Shown here piece by piece: positions 35,449 to 43,134 of a stretch of DNA of 64,000 nucleotides; within the stretch, counting starts at the first letter, position 1; the number at the start of each line of letters is the position of its first letter. The position numbers and the translations under genes were made by a program. The stretch covers positions 124,001-188,000 of the forward strand of contig JAVJON010000019.1 in NCBI GenBank assembly GCA_040216765.1, in the 5' to 3' direction. Source of the stretch: Marinibaculum sp040216765. GTDB taxonomy: Bacteria > Pseudomonadota > Alphaproteobacteria > Ferrovibrionales > Ferrovibrionaceae. The notes below the pieces were generated by a model, which saw only the letters and a list, made by a program, of their open reading frames with translations, had not been told where the DNA came from and searched no databases.

Positions 35449-36687
35449 TCAGGCGGTGTAGACGATCAGCTCGTCGTTGCCGGCGTCGGGCACGAAGGCC
35501 AGGTTCGCCTGCAGATGGACGATGCTGTCCTGCTCGCTGTACTGCGGCTGCAGGATCTGGCAGCGCTCGCTCCAGACGCCGACGATGTCGCCGGTCGCGG
35601 CGCCCTGCTGCACCTTCCACCGGCCCAGCGTGTTGGCTTCGGCGATCGCCCAGGGATTGAAGGCCGATTGCAGCGGCGCTTCGAAATTGATCTGGCCGGT
35701 CACGTCGCGGTCACGGATCGGCACGCTGTAGTGATTGACCAGGCGCCGCGGGTCGGCCTGGTTGCCGAGCTGCAGGGACCAGCTCATCAGGCGCAGGTCG
35801 TGGCGGTGCAGCTGGACCATCGGCGTGTTCGTCGGGCTGGCCGGCAGCGGCCGGCGGAAGGCCGCGAAATCCTCGTCGCTCGGCAGCGCGGTCGACGTCG
35901 GGTCGACCTTCTGCCCGAAGCCGCTGAACGTCAGCATCGGCAGGCCGTTCTCGACTTTCATCCCGAACTCGCCGCGGAAACCGGTCACCGCGTGCAGGCT
36001 GGCGTTGTAGTAGTAGTAGAGCGTCACCGAGGAGTGCGCGGCCGAGACCAGCGCATATTCCGTGCGTACCGGCAGCACCTCGATTTCCCAGGTGTCGCCG
36101 ATGCTGAAGTCGGTGCCGACCGTCGGCGTGATCTGAGCGCTGCCGCCGAGATCGAACGGCGTGCTGTCCGTCATCACCTCGCCGGTCTCGTTGTAGGCCG
36201 CCTGGCCGCCGGCCGCTGGCGCCGACACGGTGAACTCCGCCGTCCCGCTGCCGCCTCCCGTGGTGCATTCCAGGGTGACGGTCCGCTGCGCCGTCCCGTC
36301 GAACGCCGTCGTCTTCGTAAAGGTGAAGGTGCCGTCCGGCGTGCCGACGGCGACCTTGTCGCCGATCGTGCCGGTGGCGCCGCTGCGCGCGGTCTGGCTG
36401 AAGCCGCAGGCGCGCATCAGCGGCCCATAGGCCGGCGCCACGTTGTTGGCGCCGCTGCCGATCATCTCCACCTCGAAACTGCAGCGGCTGAAGATGCCGT
36501 GGTGGATCCGCTGCCGCCCGCCCTGGAAGGGCTGGGTGGTGGCCCGGGTCGCCACCTGCGCCTCGAAGGGCGAGACCTGCAGGTTGGAGACCAGCATGGC
36601 GTTCGCGGCCGCCGTCGGCGTCGGGTCGACGCCTTCGCTGCTCTCGATCTTGGCCAGCAGCAGGGTGTTACGCGCCGACTGCGTCAT
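35449..36687 (-). CDS. Major tail tube protein
   Basis: A 412-residue protein beginning MTQSARNTLLLAKIESSEGVDPTPTAAANAMLVSNLQVSPF, a typical siphophage tube-protein start, with later beta-rich sequence (FTFTKTTAFDG, GMKVENGLPMLTFSGFGQKVD, QDSIVHLQANLAFVPDAG). No tail sheath gene precedes it, which argues for a non-contractile tail. ATG 36687 is preferred over ATG 36693 because aaggagg then lies at a usable distance. Its length suggests an inserted Ig-like domain in the middle (SGTAEFTVSAPAAGG). Confidence 0.85.
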   Translation of the reverse strand: MTQSARNTLLLAKIESSEGVDPTPTAAANAMLVSNLQVSPFEAQVATRATTQPFQGGRQRIHHGIFSRCSFEVEMIGSGANNVAPAYGPLMRACGFSQTARSGATGTIGDKVAVGTPDGTFTFTKTTAFDGTAQRTVTLECTTGGGSGTAEFTVSAPAAGGQAAYNETGEVMTDSTPFDLGGSAQITPTVGTDFSIGDTWEIEVLPVRTEYALVSAAHSSVTLYYYYNASLHAVTGFRGEFGMKVENGLPMLTFSGFGQKVDPTSTALPSDEDFAAFRRPLPASPTNTPMVQLHRHDLRLMSWSLQLGNQADPRRLVNHYSVPIRDRDVTGQINFEAPLQSAFNPWAIAEANTLGRWKVQQGAATGDIVGVWSERCQILQPQYSEQDSIVHLQANLAFVPDAGNDELIVYTA

Positions 36688-36943
36688 CGCCATCCTCCTT
36701 GTTGGGGCCGGTCACGTCGGCCGGGGTATCCCGGCCGGGCGCGGGGCCAGGCCCGGGCAGGGGCAGCGGCGCCGGCGGCGCCGTCCGCGCCTCGGCGGTC
36801 TTCTTCCCGCGCTTGGCGGCACGGGCCGGCTTGGCCGGCGCCGGTGCTTCGCCGCCCTCCGGCACCTCCTCGAAGCTTCCGTCCGGCAACTCGCGGAAGC
36901 ACCCGCCCACCCCGGGGGTGCGCATCCTGGTCTCGCTCTTCAT
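36668..36943 (-). CDS. Small Pro/Ala-rich phage protein, unknown
   Basis: A 91-residue protein: MKSETRMRTPGVGGCFRELPDGSFEEVPEGG, then a Lys/Ala/Pro low-complexity tail (KPARAAKRGKKTAEARTAPPAPLPLPGPG). The start overlaps the tail terminator stop (ATGA), and its end overlaps the tube gene. It occupies the slot of the short DUF2635-type protein between tail terminator and tail tube or sheath in Mu-like phages, although the domain itself was not confirmed. Confidence 0.6.
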   Translation of the reverse strand: MKSETRMRTPGVGGCFRELPDGSFEEVPEGGEAPAPAKPARAAKRGKKTAEARTAPPAPLPLPGPGPAPGRDTPADVTGPNKEDGDDAVGA

Positions 36944-37365
36944 CCGGAGATGACCTCCTGTGTCTGGTAGCTCAGCTGGAACCAGGCGTGGCTGTCGTCG
37001 GTGCCGGCAAAGCCACCGCCCAGGTAGACGAATACGGCCGATGCAGACGGCGCCTGCCACCCCAGCAGGGCCGCCCGCACTGCCGCCTTGACGGTGTCCA
37101 AGTCGGAAGCCGCGGCGGCGCCGCGGCCGTCGGCGACGTTGCGCATCGCCACCATCACCGCCCAGTTGCTCTCGACCGTCTGGCGCACCGCATTGGCCAG
37201 GCGGTTGGGTGACGGCTCGTCGTCCTGCCAAAGCACGATGGCCGCGGGCGTTGCGTCCGGCGGCCGATCGGCGGCCGCCTCCGGAGAGGCCGCGGCCTCC
37301 ACCATCGCCAGGGGCGGCATGGCCTGGTCGCGCAGCCGGGCGACGATCTCCGATTGCAGGCCCAT
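36940..37365 (-). CDS. Tail terminator-like protein
   Basis: A 141-residue protein beginning MGLQSEIVARLRDQ, then LANAVRQTVESNWAVMVAMRNVADG, LDTVKAAVRAALLGWQAP, GGGFAGTDDSHAWFQLSYQTQEVIS. The ending WFQLSYQTQE and the helix-strand order are typical of phage tail terminator (gpU/gp37-like) proteins that cap the tube and join it to the head. It is coupled by a one-base overlap to the virion morphogenesis gene. Confidence 0.75.
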   Translation of the reverse strand: MGLQSEIVARLRDQAMPPLAMVEAAASPEAAADRPPDATPAAIVLWQDDEPSPNRLANAVRQTVESNWAVMVAMRNVADGRGAAAASDLDTVKAAVRAALLGWQAPSASAVFVYLGGGFAGTDDSHAWFQLSYQTQEVISG

Positions 37366-37922
37366 CAGCCGCGCTCCCCGCCGAGGTGCCGCAGCAGGAT
37401 CTCGGCGCCGATCGCGCGGTCGCCCTCGTCGATGCCGACAAAGGGCCGCGCCGGGATCGTCTGGCTGTGCTGCCCGATGGTGATCCGCGCAGCCTTGCCG
37501 CGGCCGCGCTTCGCGAACTTGCCCTTGTTCTTCCCCTTGCTGGTGCGCGGCTGCACCTGGCTGCGGGCGAAGCGGGTGTAGGTGTGGCCGAAATGCTGAG
37601 GCGCGGCGTAGATCTTGTTGGTGCCCAGGGTCAGCGACGTCTCGGAGACGCTGTAGTGGAGCGACAGGAACAGCCCGTGGCTGTCGCGCAGCAGCTTCGG
37701 GTTCGACTGCTTGCGCCGGCGGCGGGTCGACTTCGCCATTGGCACCCAAGCCACGCCGCCGGGGCCGCTCTCGGTCTCGAACCGGCGCCGCGTGCGGGTC
37801 AGCCAGGCTTCGCCGATGTCCAGCAGCGCCGGCCGCAGGCTGCCGGCCCTGGCCTGCAGGGCCTGCAGGCCCTGCCGCAGGTTGGCATCGTCGACAGTGA
37901 GGGTGATTTCGGTGCCAGCCAT
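37365..37922 (-). CDS. Phage virion morphogenesis protein (Mu gpG family)
   Basis: A 185-residue protein: MAGTEITLTVDDANLRQGLQALQARAGSLRPALLDIGEAWLTRTRRRFETE, MAKSTRRRRKQSNPKLLRDSHGLFLSLHYSVSETSLTLGTNKIYAAPQHFG, then IPARPFVGIDEGD. This is the phage virion morphogenesis (tail completion) family, whose conserved core covers LLRDSG.L and ARPFLG. In Mu this gene follows F; here it has moved next to DUF1320, as in B3/RcapMu-like phages. Confidence 0.88.
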   Translation of the reverse strand: MAGTEITLTVDDANLRQGLQALQARAGSLRPALLDIGEAWLTRTRRRFETESGPGGVAWVPMAKSTRRRRKQSNPKLLRDSHGLFLSLHYSVSETSLTLGTNKIYAAPQHFGHTYTRFARSQVQPRTSKGKNKGKFAKRGRGKAARITIGQHSQTIPARPFVGIDEGDRAIGAEILLRHLGGERG

Positions 37923-38350
37923 CAGAAGCCCTGCAGGGTCTCGGCGGTCATGATCCGGTCCGGCCCGGCGATCTGGACGTCGGCCCGGCCGGCGACCTGG
38001 TCGCCGTCGCTCTCGACGAGGAGCGCGCGGCCGGTGGCGACCTGTTCGAACCACTTCAGGGCGTCCTCATAGGCCTGGCGATCGTCCTCGCCGGCGCGGT
38101 TCGGCCCCTTCAGGTACCACCACACCACGGCACCGACCTGGCGGGTCAGCACCGCGGGCACCTCGGCGAGCGGCAGGCTGTATCGCGCGCGCAGATAGGT
38201 GTCGGCCTGGCTCTCCGCATCGGCGATCGCGCGGTCCAGCCTGTCATCGTCGATCGTCGTCGGCGGGACGTTCGCGGTGTCAGTCAGGCGCACCAGGTCC
38301 TGCTCGGTGTAGAGCTCGATCATCGCCGCCTTGGTCACGTAGGTGCCCAT
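37922..38350 (-). CDS. DUF1320 head-tail adaptor protein (Mu gp36 family)
   Basis: A 142-residue protein with the DUF1320 pattern: YVTKAAMIELYTEQDLVRLTD, IDDDRLDRAIADAESQADTYLRARYSLPLAEVPAVLTRQVGAVVWWYL, YEDALKWFEQVATGRALL. Members are head-completion or connector proteins in Mu-like phages. The gene overlaps the gpG-family gene by one base (TGATG). Confidence 0.9.
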   Translation of the reverse strand: MGTYVTKAAMIELYTEQDLVRLTDTANVPPTTIDDDRLDRAIADAESQADTYLRARYSLPLAEVPAVLTRQVGAVVWWYLKGPNRAGEDDRQAYEDALKWFEQVATGRALLVESDGDQVAGRADVQIAGPDRIMTAETLQGF

Positions 38351-38353
38351 GGC

Positions 38354-38896
38354 TCAGCTCGCCCCGCCAGCCTTGGCCGCGGCAGCCTTGTCCGCGGCAG
38401 CTTTCTCCGCGGCGGCCTTGGCCTTCGCTGCCCTCTTCACTGCGGCCTTCTCCGCGGCCGCCTTCGCCTTGGCTTCCGCCTCGGCCTTCTCTGCGGCAGC
38501 CTTCTCCGCAGCCGCCTTCGCCTTGGCTTCCGCCTCGGCCTTCTCTGCGGCGACCTTCTCCGCGGCCGCCTTGGCCTCTGCCTCCGCCTTCGCTGCCGCA
38601 TCGGCGGGATCGGCGGGATCGGTGCCGCCGGCGTTCGCACGCGACGCGTCCGGATCTCCGCCGGCGCCTCCCGTTCCGGCGGCACCGCCCGCCCCGGCCG
38701 GGGGCTGCTGGCCCGGCGGGGAGCTGCTGTCGCCATCCTCCTCGCTTGCCCCGGCCCCCGAGCCGGGGATCTCCCGCACCCGGCCGCGCGACAGCAGGTG
38801 CGCGCCGGCTGCATCGTCCAGCTCGATCTCCTCGCCGGGCATGTAGCGGTGCTCGTCGTCCTGGCGGATCGGGCTGAGTGCGATGAAACGGGGCAT
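38354..38896 (-). CDS. Head-region protein with Ala/Lys/Glu helical repeat tail
   Basis: A 180-residue protein. The first 45 residues (MPRFIALSPIRQDDEHRYMPGEEIELDDAAGAHLLSRGRVREI) resemble a small gp35-type domain. After a Gly/Pro linker, the C-terminal 90 residues are TolA-like repeats of AEAEAKAKAAAEKAA, a predicted long charged helix. The DNA repeats encode near-identical units (about 38395-38600), so copy number may vary between relatives. The role of the tail is unknown; it could be a coiled extension or translational filler. Confidence 0.65.
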   Translation of the reverse strand: MPRFIALSPIRQDDEHRYMPGEEIELDDAAGAHLLSRGRVREIPGSGAGASEEDGDSSSPPGQQPPAGAGGAAGTGGAGGDPDASRANAGGTDPADPADAAAKAEAEAKAAAEKVAAEKAEAEAKAKAAAEKAAAEKAEAEAKAKAAAEKAAVKRAAKAKAAAEKAAADKAAAAKAGGAS

Positions 38897-38954
38897 GAGC
38901 AGCTCCTGCAGCGGGGAGAGGTCGGAGGGCGGCGGAGGCGGGGGCGGCGCGGCG

Positions 38955-39896
38955 CTAGGCGACCGCGTCTTCGAACAGGAAGGCGGCCTGCGCGGCGACG
39001 ATCAGCGCCTTGCGGGTCTCGCCGACGCGCACGCGCTGGCCGCCGCGCAGGCCGATATCGGCGTCCGGCCGGGTGCCAGCGATCTTGGCGCCATACTGGG
39101 CGGTGAGGCCGAAGGTCAGGCCCTGCTGCGTGTCGGCCAGGGGGTTGTGGTAGTAGAGCGCAGCATGCTTGCCCCAGACCCGCACGAGGGTCGGGTCCTG
39201 CCCCGGCGCGGCGCTGTTGTACCAGCCGGTGCCGACGATCAGCTGCTCCAGCTCGAACAGGTCGGCGACCTGCTGCCGGGTTGCCGCGCCGGCATCGCCG
39301 AGGTTCCCGTGGACCGCTTTCAGGATGACGGGATTTGTCCTCAGCTTGGTCCAGACCGCCTGGCCCATCACCATCCTGTTGGGCCGCATCAGGCAGGCAT
39401 CCAGCGCCGTCAGCACCGCGGTGACCGGGTTGCTGCTGGCATGCGACCATTGGGCGGTGCTGGTCAGCGTGTCCTTGTTGGCCGTCGGATACTGGTCGGC
39501 GTCGAACACCAGGTCGGCGGTTTCCTTTTCCCGGCCGAGGGCGATGTAGTCCGTCAGCTGCATCACCGCCCGGTCCCGCGGGTCGCGGCCGGGCGGCGCC
39601 TGGTCGATATCGTCCTGCGGGATGCCGTCGTCCAGGCCGTGATCCACGCAGGTGTCGGTCTCCCGGGTCGCCGACAGCTCGACCATGTTGGGCGCGCTCT
39701 TCCGGCCGACATGGGTGTCGGGCAGGCGGAAGCTCTCCGCGATCGGATAGGCGTTGTAGGTGAACTCCTTCTTCGTCACCGGCACCGTCGGCAGCACCTC
39801 CTCGGACACGAACTGCGTGTTGCGGTAGCCGATGCTGATCGCGGTCAGGTGCGGGTCGGTGACGAAGGGGGCGACGGTGCCGGTCTCGGTGGCCAT
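38955..39896 (-). CDS. Major capsid protein
   Basis: A 313-residue protein following the decoration gene. Conserved capsid features include DPHLTAISIGYRNTQFVSEEVLPTVPV, FTYNAYPIAESFRLPDTHVG, a central DYIALGREKETADLVFD stretch (E-loop/spine region) and the C-terminal LGLRGGQRVRVGET-like IGLRGGQRVRVGETRKALIVA. Length and position (protease/scaffold, decoration, capsid) fit the Mu-like head module. The extended family assumes an HK97-type fold. Confidence 0.88.
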   Translation of the reverse strand: MATETGTVAPFVTDPHLTAISIGYRNTQFVSEEVLPTVPVTKKEFTYNAYPIAESFRLPDTHVGRKSAPNMVELSATRETDTCVDHGLDDGIPQDDIDQAPPGRDPRDRAVMQLTDYIALGREKETADLVFDADQYPTANKDTLTSTAQWSHASSNPVTAVLTALDACLMRPNRMVMGQAVWTKLRTNPVILKAVHGNLGDAGAATRQQVADLFELEQLIVGTGWYNSAAPGQDPTLVRVWGKHAALYYHNPLADTQQGLTFGLTAQYGAKIAGTRPDADIGLRGGQRVRVGETRKALIVAAQAAFLFEDAVA

Positions 39897-39961
39897 GTGT
39901 GCTGTGTCCTCGGTCTCTGCTCAGGCGAGCGTCAAAGGGCGTTCGAAGGGCCGTTGTCAGG

Positions 39962-40663
39962 TCAGGCGGTGAAGGCGATGGCGCTGCTGGCGATCAGGCG
40001 GCCGTCGGGCATCACCAGGATCAGGTACCAGGTGTCCGCGCCGTCCTCGGTGATCGCCAGGTCGATATCGCCGTCGGCCTCGCTGACCAGCTGGAAGGCC
40101 TTGTTGGCGACCAGCGGGATCGCCAGGCCGTCGGACCCGATCGCCACGGCATCGGGCGCCGTGCCGGCGATGCTGTCGCCGTTCGCGTCGTCGGACAGAT
40201 AGGCGAGGACGCTGCCGCGGACCGCCAGGTCGGCGCCGGTGGCATCGGTCAGCTGGATCGAGACGGTGCCGCTGTCGGAGGCACCGACCGTGATGGTCGC
40301 CCCCGCCACCGCGCCGATCGTCACGCCGGGCGCCAGCATGATCGGCGCCCGGTCGCCGCTGACCGCGGCGACCATGGCGTAGCCGACGATCCGCCCGCTG
40401 CTGGCCTTGATCGCCTGGCCGTCGGTGGTTGCGGTCACCGGGTCGCCGGCAGCAACGGTGCCGGCAAACTCCACGTCCTGGATGCCGATCTCGACCACGT
40501 CGACCCGCCCGCCGGAGGCCGCCCCCAGGTCTACGGTCACGCCGGCGATCGGGTCGGTCGCGGTGGTGGCATGGGCCACCGTGCGATCGCCCGTCCGCTT
40601 GACGATGCGATAGGCGCTCACGGCAGCCGTGGTCGTGTAGCTCTTGGTCAGCAAGGGGTTCAT
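39962..40663 (-). CDS. DUF2190-like capsid decoration protein with Ig-like C-terminus
   Basis: A 233-residue protein. The N-terminal 110 residues (MNPLLTKSYTTTAAVSAYRIVKRTGDRTVAHAT, PIAGVTVDLGAASGGRVDVVEIGI, AGDPVTATTDGQAI) have the DUF2190 pattern of a trimeric head decoration protein. The C-terminal half (GATITVGASDSGTVSIQLTDATGADLAVRGSVLAYLSDD) is a Big/Ig-like module often attached to phage surfaces, perhaps for weak carbohydrate adhesion. It lies between protease/scaffold and capsid genes. Confidence 0.75.
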   Translation of the reverse strand: MNPLLTKSYTTTAAVSAYRIVKRTGDRTVAHATTATDPIAGVTVDLGAASGGRVDVVEIGIQDVEFAGTVAAGDPVTATTDGQAIKASSGRIVGYAMVAAVSGDRAPIMLAPGVTIGAVAGATITVGASDSGTVSIQLTDATGADLAVRGSVLAYLSDDANGDSIAGTAPDAVAIGSDGLAIPLVANKAFQLVSEADGDIDLAITEDGADTWYLILVMPDGRLIASSAIAFTA

Positions 40664-40699
40664 GACAGCTCCTGTCTGGGTCGGCGCCGGCGATCGGCC

Positions 40700-41734
40700 C
40701 TAGCGGGCCGTCACCTTGCGGACCGCGGTGGCGATATCGACGGTGATGCCCTTCCCGCGCTGCTCTTCCTGGAAGGCGATGGCGGCATCGGAGATCGCCT
40801 GCGGATCGTCGCCGGCGCCGTCGGCGCCGCCGGCGTGCTCGCCGAAGGCGACCTGCTTCGGCAGGCGGGCCAGCACGTCGCGGAAGAACTGCAGGGGCGG
40901 CACGGCCTTCGTCTCGCCACCCTCCGCGAACTCCACGGTGCCGGCGGACAGTCCGTCCATGAAGGACAGCAGCGCATCCTCGGCCGCCGGCAGCGGCTTG
41001 CCCTCGCCGACCAGCCGGGCCAGGAAAGCAGCGTTGTCGGCGCGCGCGATCTCGGCCCGCTGCTTGGCGATCGCCGAGCTCTGTTCGGCGAACTCCGCCT
41101 CGCGGGACTTGATGGCCTCCTCGCGGGCGGCCAGCTCGGCCTCCCGCGCACTTGCGGTGTCATCGGCCACGGCGGGCTCCTCTTCGGTGGTGGTGGTCGT
41201 GGGGGCCTCGGCGAAGGCGGCGTCGCTGGTCAGCAGCTGGCGGACGCCGGCGAGCAGGCGCGACAGCAGCCGCACATCGGCGTCCGGCTCGGCCTCGCCG
41301 AACTCGACGGTGACGCAGCCATCGCTGTCGTCGCTGAAGGTGACGTCCCGCAGCCCCTTCAGGGACGGTGGCTGCGCACCCAGGAAGCCGACATGGCGCA
41401 GGTACCAGGTGCCGGGCTTCGGGTTGGCGTCATGGGTCGGCGGATAGAAGGACGCCGACCGCTTCTTGTAGCGCCCGCTCTCGACCAGCTCGGCGAACTC
41501 CGGCGCGACCTGGGCCGGCGTGGCGGTCAGTACGCCGCCGGTGGCGGACAGCGACCGGACCCAGCCATAGGCCGGGGCGTCCGACTTGGGATGGCCCACC
41601 ACCAGCGGCGCTTCGTGCAGGGCCGGGTCATAGGCCGCGGCCGCGGTCGCCATGTCGGCCTCGCTGAAGGTCAGCGGGCCGCCGCCCTGCGACGGGGTGT
41701 GCCGGCCGGCCCGGAAGATCTCGAATGCGCGCAT
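40700..41734 (-). CDS. Prohead protease/scaffold (Mu gpI/Z-like)
   Basis: A 344-residue protein. The N-terminal part (MRAFEIFRAGRHTPSQGG, YDPALHEAPLVVGHPKSDAPAYGWV, RYKKRSASFYPP) is the Mu protease I domain with its GHP and RSASF signatures; the C-terminal part (AREAELAAREEAIKSREAEFAEQSSAIAKQRAEIA) is a coiled scaffold segment. In Mu, I is the prohead protease and an internal start within it gives scaffold Z; an internal start here was not identified. It is the first gene downstream of the second Mor-type promoter candidate. Confidence 0.9.
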   Translation of the reverse strand: MRAFEIFRAGRHTPSQGGGPLTFSEADMATAAAAYDPALHEAPLVVGHPKSDAPAYGWVRSLSATGGVLTATPAQVAPEFAELVESGRYKKRSASFYPPTHDANPKPGTWYLRHVGFLGAQPPSLKGLRDVTFSDDSDGCVTVEFGEAEPDADVRLLSRLLAGVRQLLTSDAAFAEAPTTTTTEEEPAVADDTASAREAELAAREEAIKSREAEFAEQSSAIAKQRAEIARADNAAFLARLVGEGKPLPAAEDALLSFMDGLSAGTVEFAEGGETKAVPPLQFFRDVLARLPKQVAFGEHAGGADGAGDDPQAISDAAIAFQEEQRGKGITVDIATAVRKVTAR

Positions 41735-41855
41735 TGCAGCCTGATGCCTGGAAGCGCCGGGGCGGATGCCGTCTCATCCGCCGGTCCGGCTTCCGTGAGC
41801 CTCGCTGAGACCAGGCCGATCGACGGGACCTGGCGGGCTCTCTGGTATGGCTGCG

Positions 41856-41930
41856 ATGCTAGGGGGATGCCGGGGGGCGATGCGGCTCGGAAATATGTCC
41901 GAGGCGGGGGCGCCAGCGCGGCCCGATCAC
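41856..41930 (-). promoter_or_regulatory. Putative Mor-activated promoter Pm2 (capsid operon)
   Basis: A dyad CTCGGA-catatt-TCCGAG core (41882-41907, left arm in full) is followed 36 bp (centre to centre) downstream by a TAGCAT -10-like hexamer (41856-41861). No -35 consensus is present. The arrangement and a further ~20 bp upstream (TACCGT...ATCG) match Pm1 near 50560-50640. The predicted start lies about 115 bases before the protease/scaffold ATG. Confidence 0.65.
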
Positions 41931-42019
41931 GGTAGCGGAGGGCCGGCAGGGCGTCGAGGGGTAAGGTGCCCCTTCGGAAGGGCGATTGCCGGGGCGGAAC
42001 CCCGTTTAATATCGCGTTT

Positions 42020-42060
42020 AAAAAATTCTAGGTGTGTCGGGGCCGGAAACCCGGCGACGG
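42020..42060 (-). terminator. Possible intrinsic terminator after the DUF4145 gene
   Basis: On the minus strand a gtcg/ccgg stem with a gttt loop and a small bulge (42036-42058) is followed about ten bases later by TTTTTT. It would end the lysis/head transcript before Pm2. The T-run distance makes it imperfect. Confidence 0.4.
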
Positions 42061-42101
42061 GCTGTGAGGGGCCTCTACGGGGTTCGCGAGGTTAGGCTGT
42101 T

Positions 42102-42782
42102 TCAGTGGGGGGCGGTCCCCTCTGACGCCTTCCGCTTCAAGGCGGCCAGTTTCGCCGTTGCCTGGTCCGACTGATAGACAGCCTTCAAGAAGCCTATCGC
42201 AATCTCGATGGCGGCCTCTGCCTCTTCAACGCCAACTTTGTCGAAGTACTTGAGCTCGACATGCGCGGCGTCATTACCCAGTTGGCGGAGAAGATCGACC
42301 CCCTCTAGCAGAGCTGGGGGAACGAAGACCGCCTTTGATAGGGACTTCAGTCGATCAGGCAGCCGCCGATCGACTGCTCCCTGGTCGGCGCAGATCTCCT
42401 CCAACACGCGGCGCACCATAATGGCGCAGGCGATGAAGCAGCCGTTCGCATGACACTCCAACGCTTCGCGCATGTGCTTGACGATGCCAGATGGGACGCC
42501 TGACGTTTCGAACTGAAGGCGAGCTCTTGGAACTGTGGCCCACTCTCCGTTCCGCCCGCCTTCGACGAAGACCAAGGTCATACAGTCCGGGTTGGGGCAT
42601 CGCCTGATACCGAATACCGTTTCGGCCCGCGGGCCGTCGCGAGACACCCAGTCCGGGCTTGCCTCCATGGGATGGAGCAGCACACGGAGGCCGCAATAAG
42701 GACAGTCCGCGGCGATTTCGACGGTGTCACGTCGGCCGACGCGGTTGCCACGCACGACCCGCTCTTGTTCCCAAACCGTCAT
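42102..42782 (-). CDS. DUF4145 (HEPN-like) protein with zinc ribbon, phage cargo
   Basis: A 226-residue protein. The N-terminus has a zinc-ribbon pattern (CPYCG ... CPNPDC); the C-terminus (MREALECHANGCFIACAIMVRRVLEEICADQG, LPDRLKSLSK, LLRQLGNDAAHVELKYFDKV, AIEIAIGFLKAVY) matches DUF4145, a HEPN-related helical domain with conserved R..GN.AAH. DUF4145 proteins occur next to restriction and defence genes. The DNA is visibly less GC-rich than the head genes on both sides, and no Mu head gene belongs here. A cargo or anti-phage role is an inference. Confidence 0.78.
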   Translation of the reverse strand: MTVWEQERVVRGNRVGRRDTVEIAADCPYCGLRVLLHPMEASPDWVSRDGPRAETVFGIRRCPNPDCMTLVFVEGGRNGEWATVPRARLQFETSGVPSGIVKHMREALECHANGCFIACAIMVRRVLEEICADQGAVDRRLPDRLKSLSKAVFVPPALLEGVDLLRQLGNDAAHVELKYFDKVGVEEAEAAIEIAIGFLKAVYQSDQATAKLAALKRKASEGTAPH

Positions 42783-42788
42783 CTGAAG

Positions 42789-43115
42789 TCAGTAGATTAC
42801 TGGCAGGTCGGTCTCGACCTCGGCCGGTGCTTCACGGTGCACCATGTGCGGCATCAGCTCGGCCGGCAGTTCCCAGTGTTGCAGGACGCAATCGGCCAAG
42901 CCGCCAAGGTCGGCGAACGGGTCGGCGACCTGGATGGGGCCGGCGGGGGTGTCCAGCTCCCCGGCGCGGCGGGCCTTGCCCATAACGCTGCGCAGCAGCT
43001 CGGCGCCCTGGCCGGAGCCGCTCAGCGTCTGGCGCGACGGATCCCAGGTGACCCGGCCGTCATCATGGCCGGACCAGCTCCGAAGCCGGAATGTCATTGC
43101 GCCTAGTGTAGCCAC
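42789..43115 (-). CDS. Small orphan after the MuF gene, candidate immunity or chaperone
   Basis: A 108-residue acidic protein: MTFRLRSWSGHDDGRVTWDP core (from residue 7), GAELLRSVMGKARRAGELDTP, ADPFADLGGLADCVLQHW, ending VETDLPVIY. No family is recognised. A GTG start is chosen because gaggg lies just upstream; ATG 43097 is possible. It lies between the MuF-like gene and the DUF4145 gene, where polymorphic MuF systems often place an immunity gene, but nothing in its own sequence proves that. Confidence 0.55.
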   Translation of the reverse strand: MATLGAMTFRLRSWSGHDDGRVTWDPSRQTLSGSGQGAELLRSVMGKARRAGELDTPAGPIQVADPFADLGGLADCVLQHWELPAELMPHMVHREAPAEVETDLPVIY

Positions 43116-43134
43116 CGAACCCTCGGGTCATCCG

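Noticed and set aside
38395..38640. Regular repeats that could suggest a CRISPR array
   Set aside because: The repeats are in-frame Ala/Lys/Glu codon repeats with no unique spacers; no cas genes are in the window.
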